From Paenibacillus lautus NBRC 15380 (lineage in GTDB: Bacteria; Bacillota; Bacilli; Paenibacillales; Paenibacillaceae), in the NCBI RefSeq assembly GCF_004000945.1, contig NZ_BIMF01000006.1:186001-250000 (forward strand): a stretch of 64,000 nt of DNA. Direction: 5' to 3'. Below, piece by piece: positions 63,081 through 64,000 of this stretch. The notes under the pieces are model-generated. The model made no database searches. It worked only from the letters and a program-made list of their open reading frames with translations, and had not been told where the DNA came from. Numbering within the stretch: the first letter of the stretch is position 1; every line of letters starts with the position of its first letter. A program made the position numbers and the translations under genes.

Positions 63081-63551
63081 ATGGATAAGAACGAGCTAAA
63101 CGAAGAGGAAATGCGAATATGGCATATGTGGAAAGGCTCCTTTCAGAGCATTTTCGGTCGCGTAATCAAAGAGATGTCCGAGCACACAGGACTATCAGAG
63201 GGTGATTATGGGGTATTGGATCGGTTAGTCCTTTTGGGGAATGGTAGCCTTCGCCAACAGGAATTGGCCGACTCGATGGACTGGGATAAGAGTCGATTAT
63301 CACATCATCTGACGCGGATGGAAAAACGCAAACTTGTGATGAGGAAACCATTAGACACAGATCGCGGTGTTCAAGTCATCATCACTTCGGCTGGAAAATC
63401 GGCATTGGATGATGCCCGTCCCATAGTCTCTAAGGCAATTCGCAAACATTTCCTTGATCAATTAACGGATCAAGACATTGAGTCCATTACTAAACTTGCA
63501 GAAAGGACTAAAACAGGGTCTTCAGCGTCTTGTGAAGCCCCGCCGACATGA
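63081..63551 (+). CDS. MarR-family transcriptional regulator
   Basis: A 156-residue winged-helix regulator: dimerisation helices at both ends and the DNA-binding core GNGSLRQQELADSMDWDKSR with wing RMEKRKLVMRKPLDTDRGVQ. ATG 63081 lies 6 bp after the predicted -10 box with no ribosome site, so the message would be leaderless; an ATG at 63111 has only a crowded GAGGA. It is divergent from the GC-rich hydrolase, and the two operators imply control of both genes. Confidence 0.88.
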   Translation: MDKNELNEEEMRIWHMWKGSFQSIFGRVIKEMSEHTGLSEGDYGVLDRLVLLGNGSLRQQELADSMDWDKSRLSHHLTRMEKRKLVMRKPLDTDRGVQVIITSAGKSALDDARPIVSKAIRKHFLDQLTDQDIESITKLAERTKTGSSASCEAPPT

Positions 63552-63604
63552 CTGCGTTTTTGATGTTATTCATGAAGTGAATAAGTGGATCGGTACTCAA
63601 TGTA

Positions 63605-63639
63605 AAGAACTCTCCAGACTCGGAGAGTTCTTTCATTTT
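63605..63639 (+). terminator. Terminator after the MarR gene
   Basis: AAGAACTCTCC and GGAGAGTTCTT arms, six-base loop, then TTCATTTTT. Confidence 0.82.
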
Positions 63640-63807
63640 TATGCATATATTTTCCGGCAGCTCCTTCTTCTTCATTTACGTTCGCTATGCATCAAATTCC
63701 ACTCCGTATTTATGGAAAATGGACTTGTACTTATTTTCGAATATGGTCCATCGATTTCTACTCGGTATCCATATAAAGCCTTCATGCTTTTGTTCAAAGG
63801 GCTTATT

Positions 63808-64000
63808 TTACTCCGCCGCTTCCGCCAGCCATGCTTGCATAGCCGGAGATTCTGCCCGATTCAGGCGCAGGGCGATTTCGGTATTGATCTCATCCGGTGG
63901 CATGACTTCGACAAGGATGCAAACCGACTCTCGCGGTTGATTCAGGGCAAACACGGAGGTACATCCTCTGCCAACTTCCCCCTCATCAACGCATTCACTA
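63808..64000 (-). CDS. Partial CDS, C-terminal fragment running off the window
   Basis: An open minus-strand frame enters from the right edge and ends with a TAA at 63810-63808 (last residues MQAWLAEAAE). It encodes about 63 residues including NQPRESVCILVEVMPPDE and EIALRLNRAESPA. I do not recognise the family. The same frame stays open past the stop to a TAG at 63685 and reads a plausible protein-like stretch (FIWIPSRNRWTIFENKYKS), so the stop may be a nonsense mutation or a second fragment may follow. Confidence 0.5.
   Translation of the reverse strand, partial: SECVDEGEVGRGCTSVFALNQPRESVCILVEVMPPDEINTEIALRLNRAESPAMQAWLAEAAE

Noticed and set aside
63641..63940. A 99-codon plus-strand frame at the right end
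   Set aside because: Starts within the MarR terminator tail and runs antisense to the better-supported minus-strand fragment.
1..64000. CRISPR arrays, tRNA or rRNA genes, phage modules
   Set aside because: No regular direct repeats, no cloverleaf or rRNA-like stretches and no phage structural genes were seen on reading both strands.

Overview
The window looks like a chromosomal segment of a Paenibacillus-type Gram-positive bacterium (Bacillota). This is inferred from gene families and gene architecture, not from a marker gene: an S-layer protein with C-terminal SLH repeats, an LplABC-type sugar ABC transporter next to a YesM/YesN two-component pair, a class D sortase, DesK/DesR-like regulators, an ECF transporter, CcpA-type cre sites and strong AGGAGG ribosome sites. 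No rRNA, tRNA, CRISPR array, prophage or intact insertion sequence was seen.

Region 1 (1-5.3 kb) has a CDP-diglyceride synthase-like protein, then a three-gene unit of a processive family 2 glycosyltransferase, an acyltransferase 3 and a secreted GH18 hydrolase. This suggests a GlcNAc-type polymer that is made, acylated and trimmed. Region 2 (5.3-20.6 kb) is mixed housekeeping and accessory DNA: a VanZ/RDD membrane protein, a MerR-controlled short-chain dehydrogenase, an APH-like kinase, SelO, a Bax-inhibitor protein, two XRE regulators each divergent from a small unknown gene, a TPR-SUKH protein, a decayed YdeI-family gene, DbpA RNA helicase, and a DUF418 protein with a DesK/DesR-like pair. 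Region 3 (20.7-31.6 kb) is cell surface: a sortase, a lipase-like hydrolase, a 1134-residue SLH protein with a C-type lectin-like domain, a double-domain penicillin-binding/beta-lactamase protein, and a one-polypeptide kinase-regulator fusion.

Region 4 (31.7-41.8 kb) is a glycan-use locus on the minus strand: sensor kinase, AraC-type response regulator, two permeases, a binding lipoprotein and a GH85 endo-beta-N-acetylglucosaminidase. The likely job is to release and import oligosaccharides from N-glycans. Region 5 (42.2-50 kb) is the most unusual system: an Mga/PRD-like regulator followed by a tight operon of purine nucleoside phosphorylase, a complete ECF transporter (S, T and two ATPases) and two nucleoside hydrolases. 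It reads as an ECF-driven nucleoside uptake and salvage pathway. Region 6 is a secreted GH16 beta-1,3-glucanase. Cre-like sites lie upstream of regions 4, 5 and 6, so all three probably share carbon catabolite control.

Region 7 (53-64 kb) holds a DinB-like protein, a DUF2798 protein, a family 4-like uracil-DNA glycosylase, a membrane-anchored multicopper oxidase divergent from an OmpR-type two-component system, an AAC(3)-like acetyltransferase, a small unknown protein, a TetR remnant, a TMEM175 channel protein, a GC-rich alpha/beta hydrolase divergent from its MarR regulator across a mirrored operator-promoter, and a gene fragment that runs off the right end.
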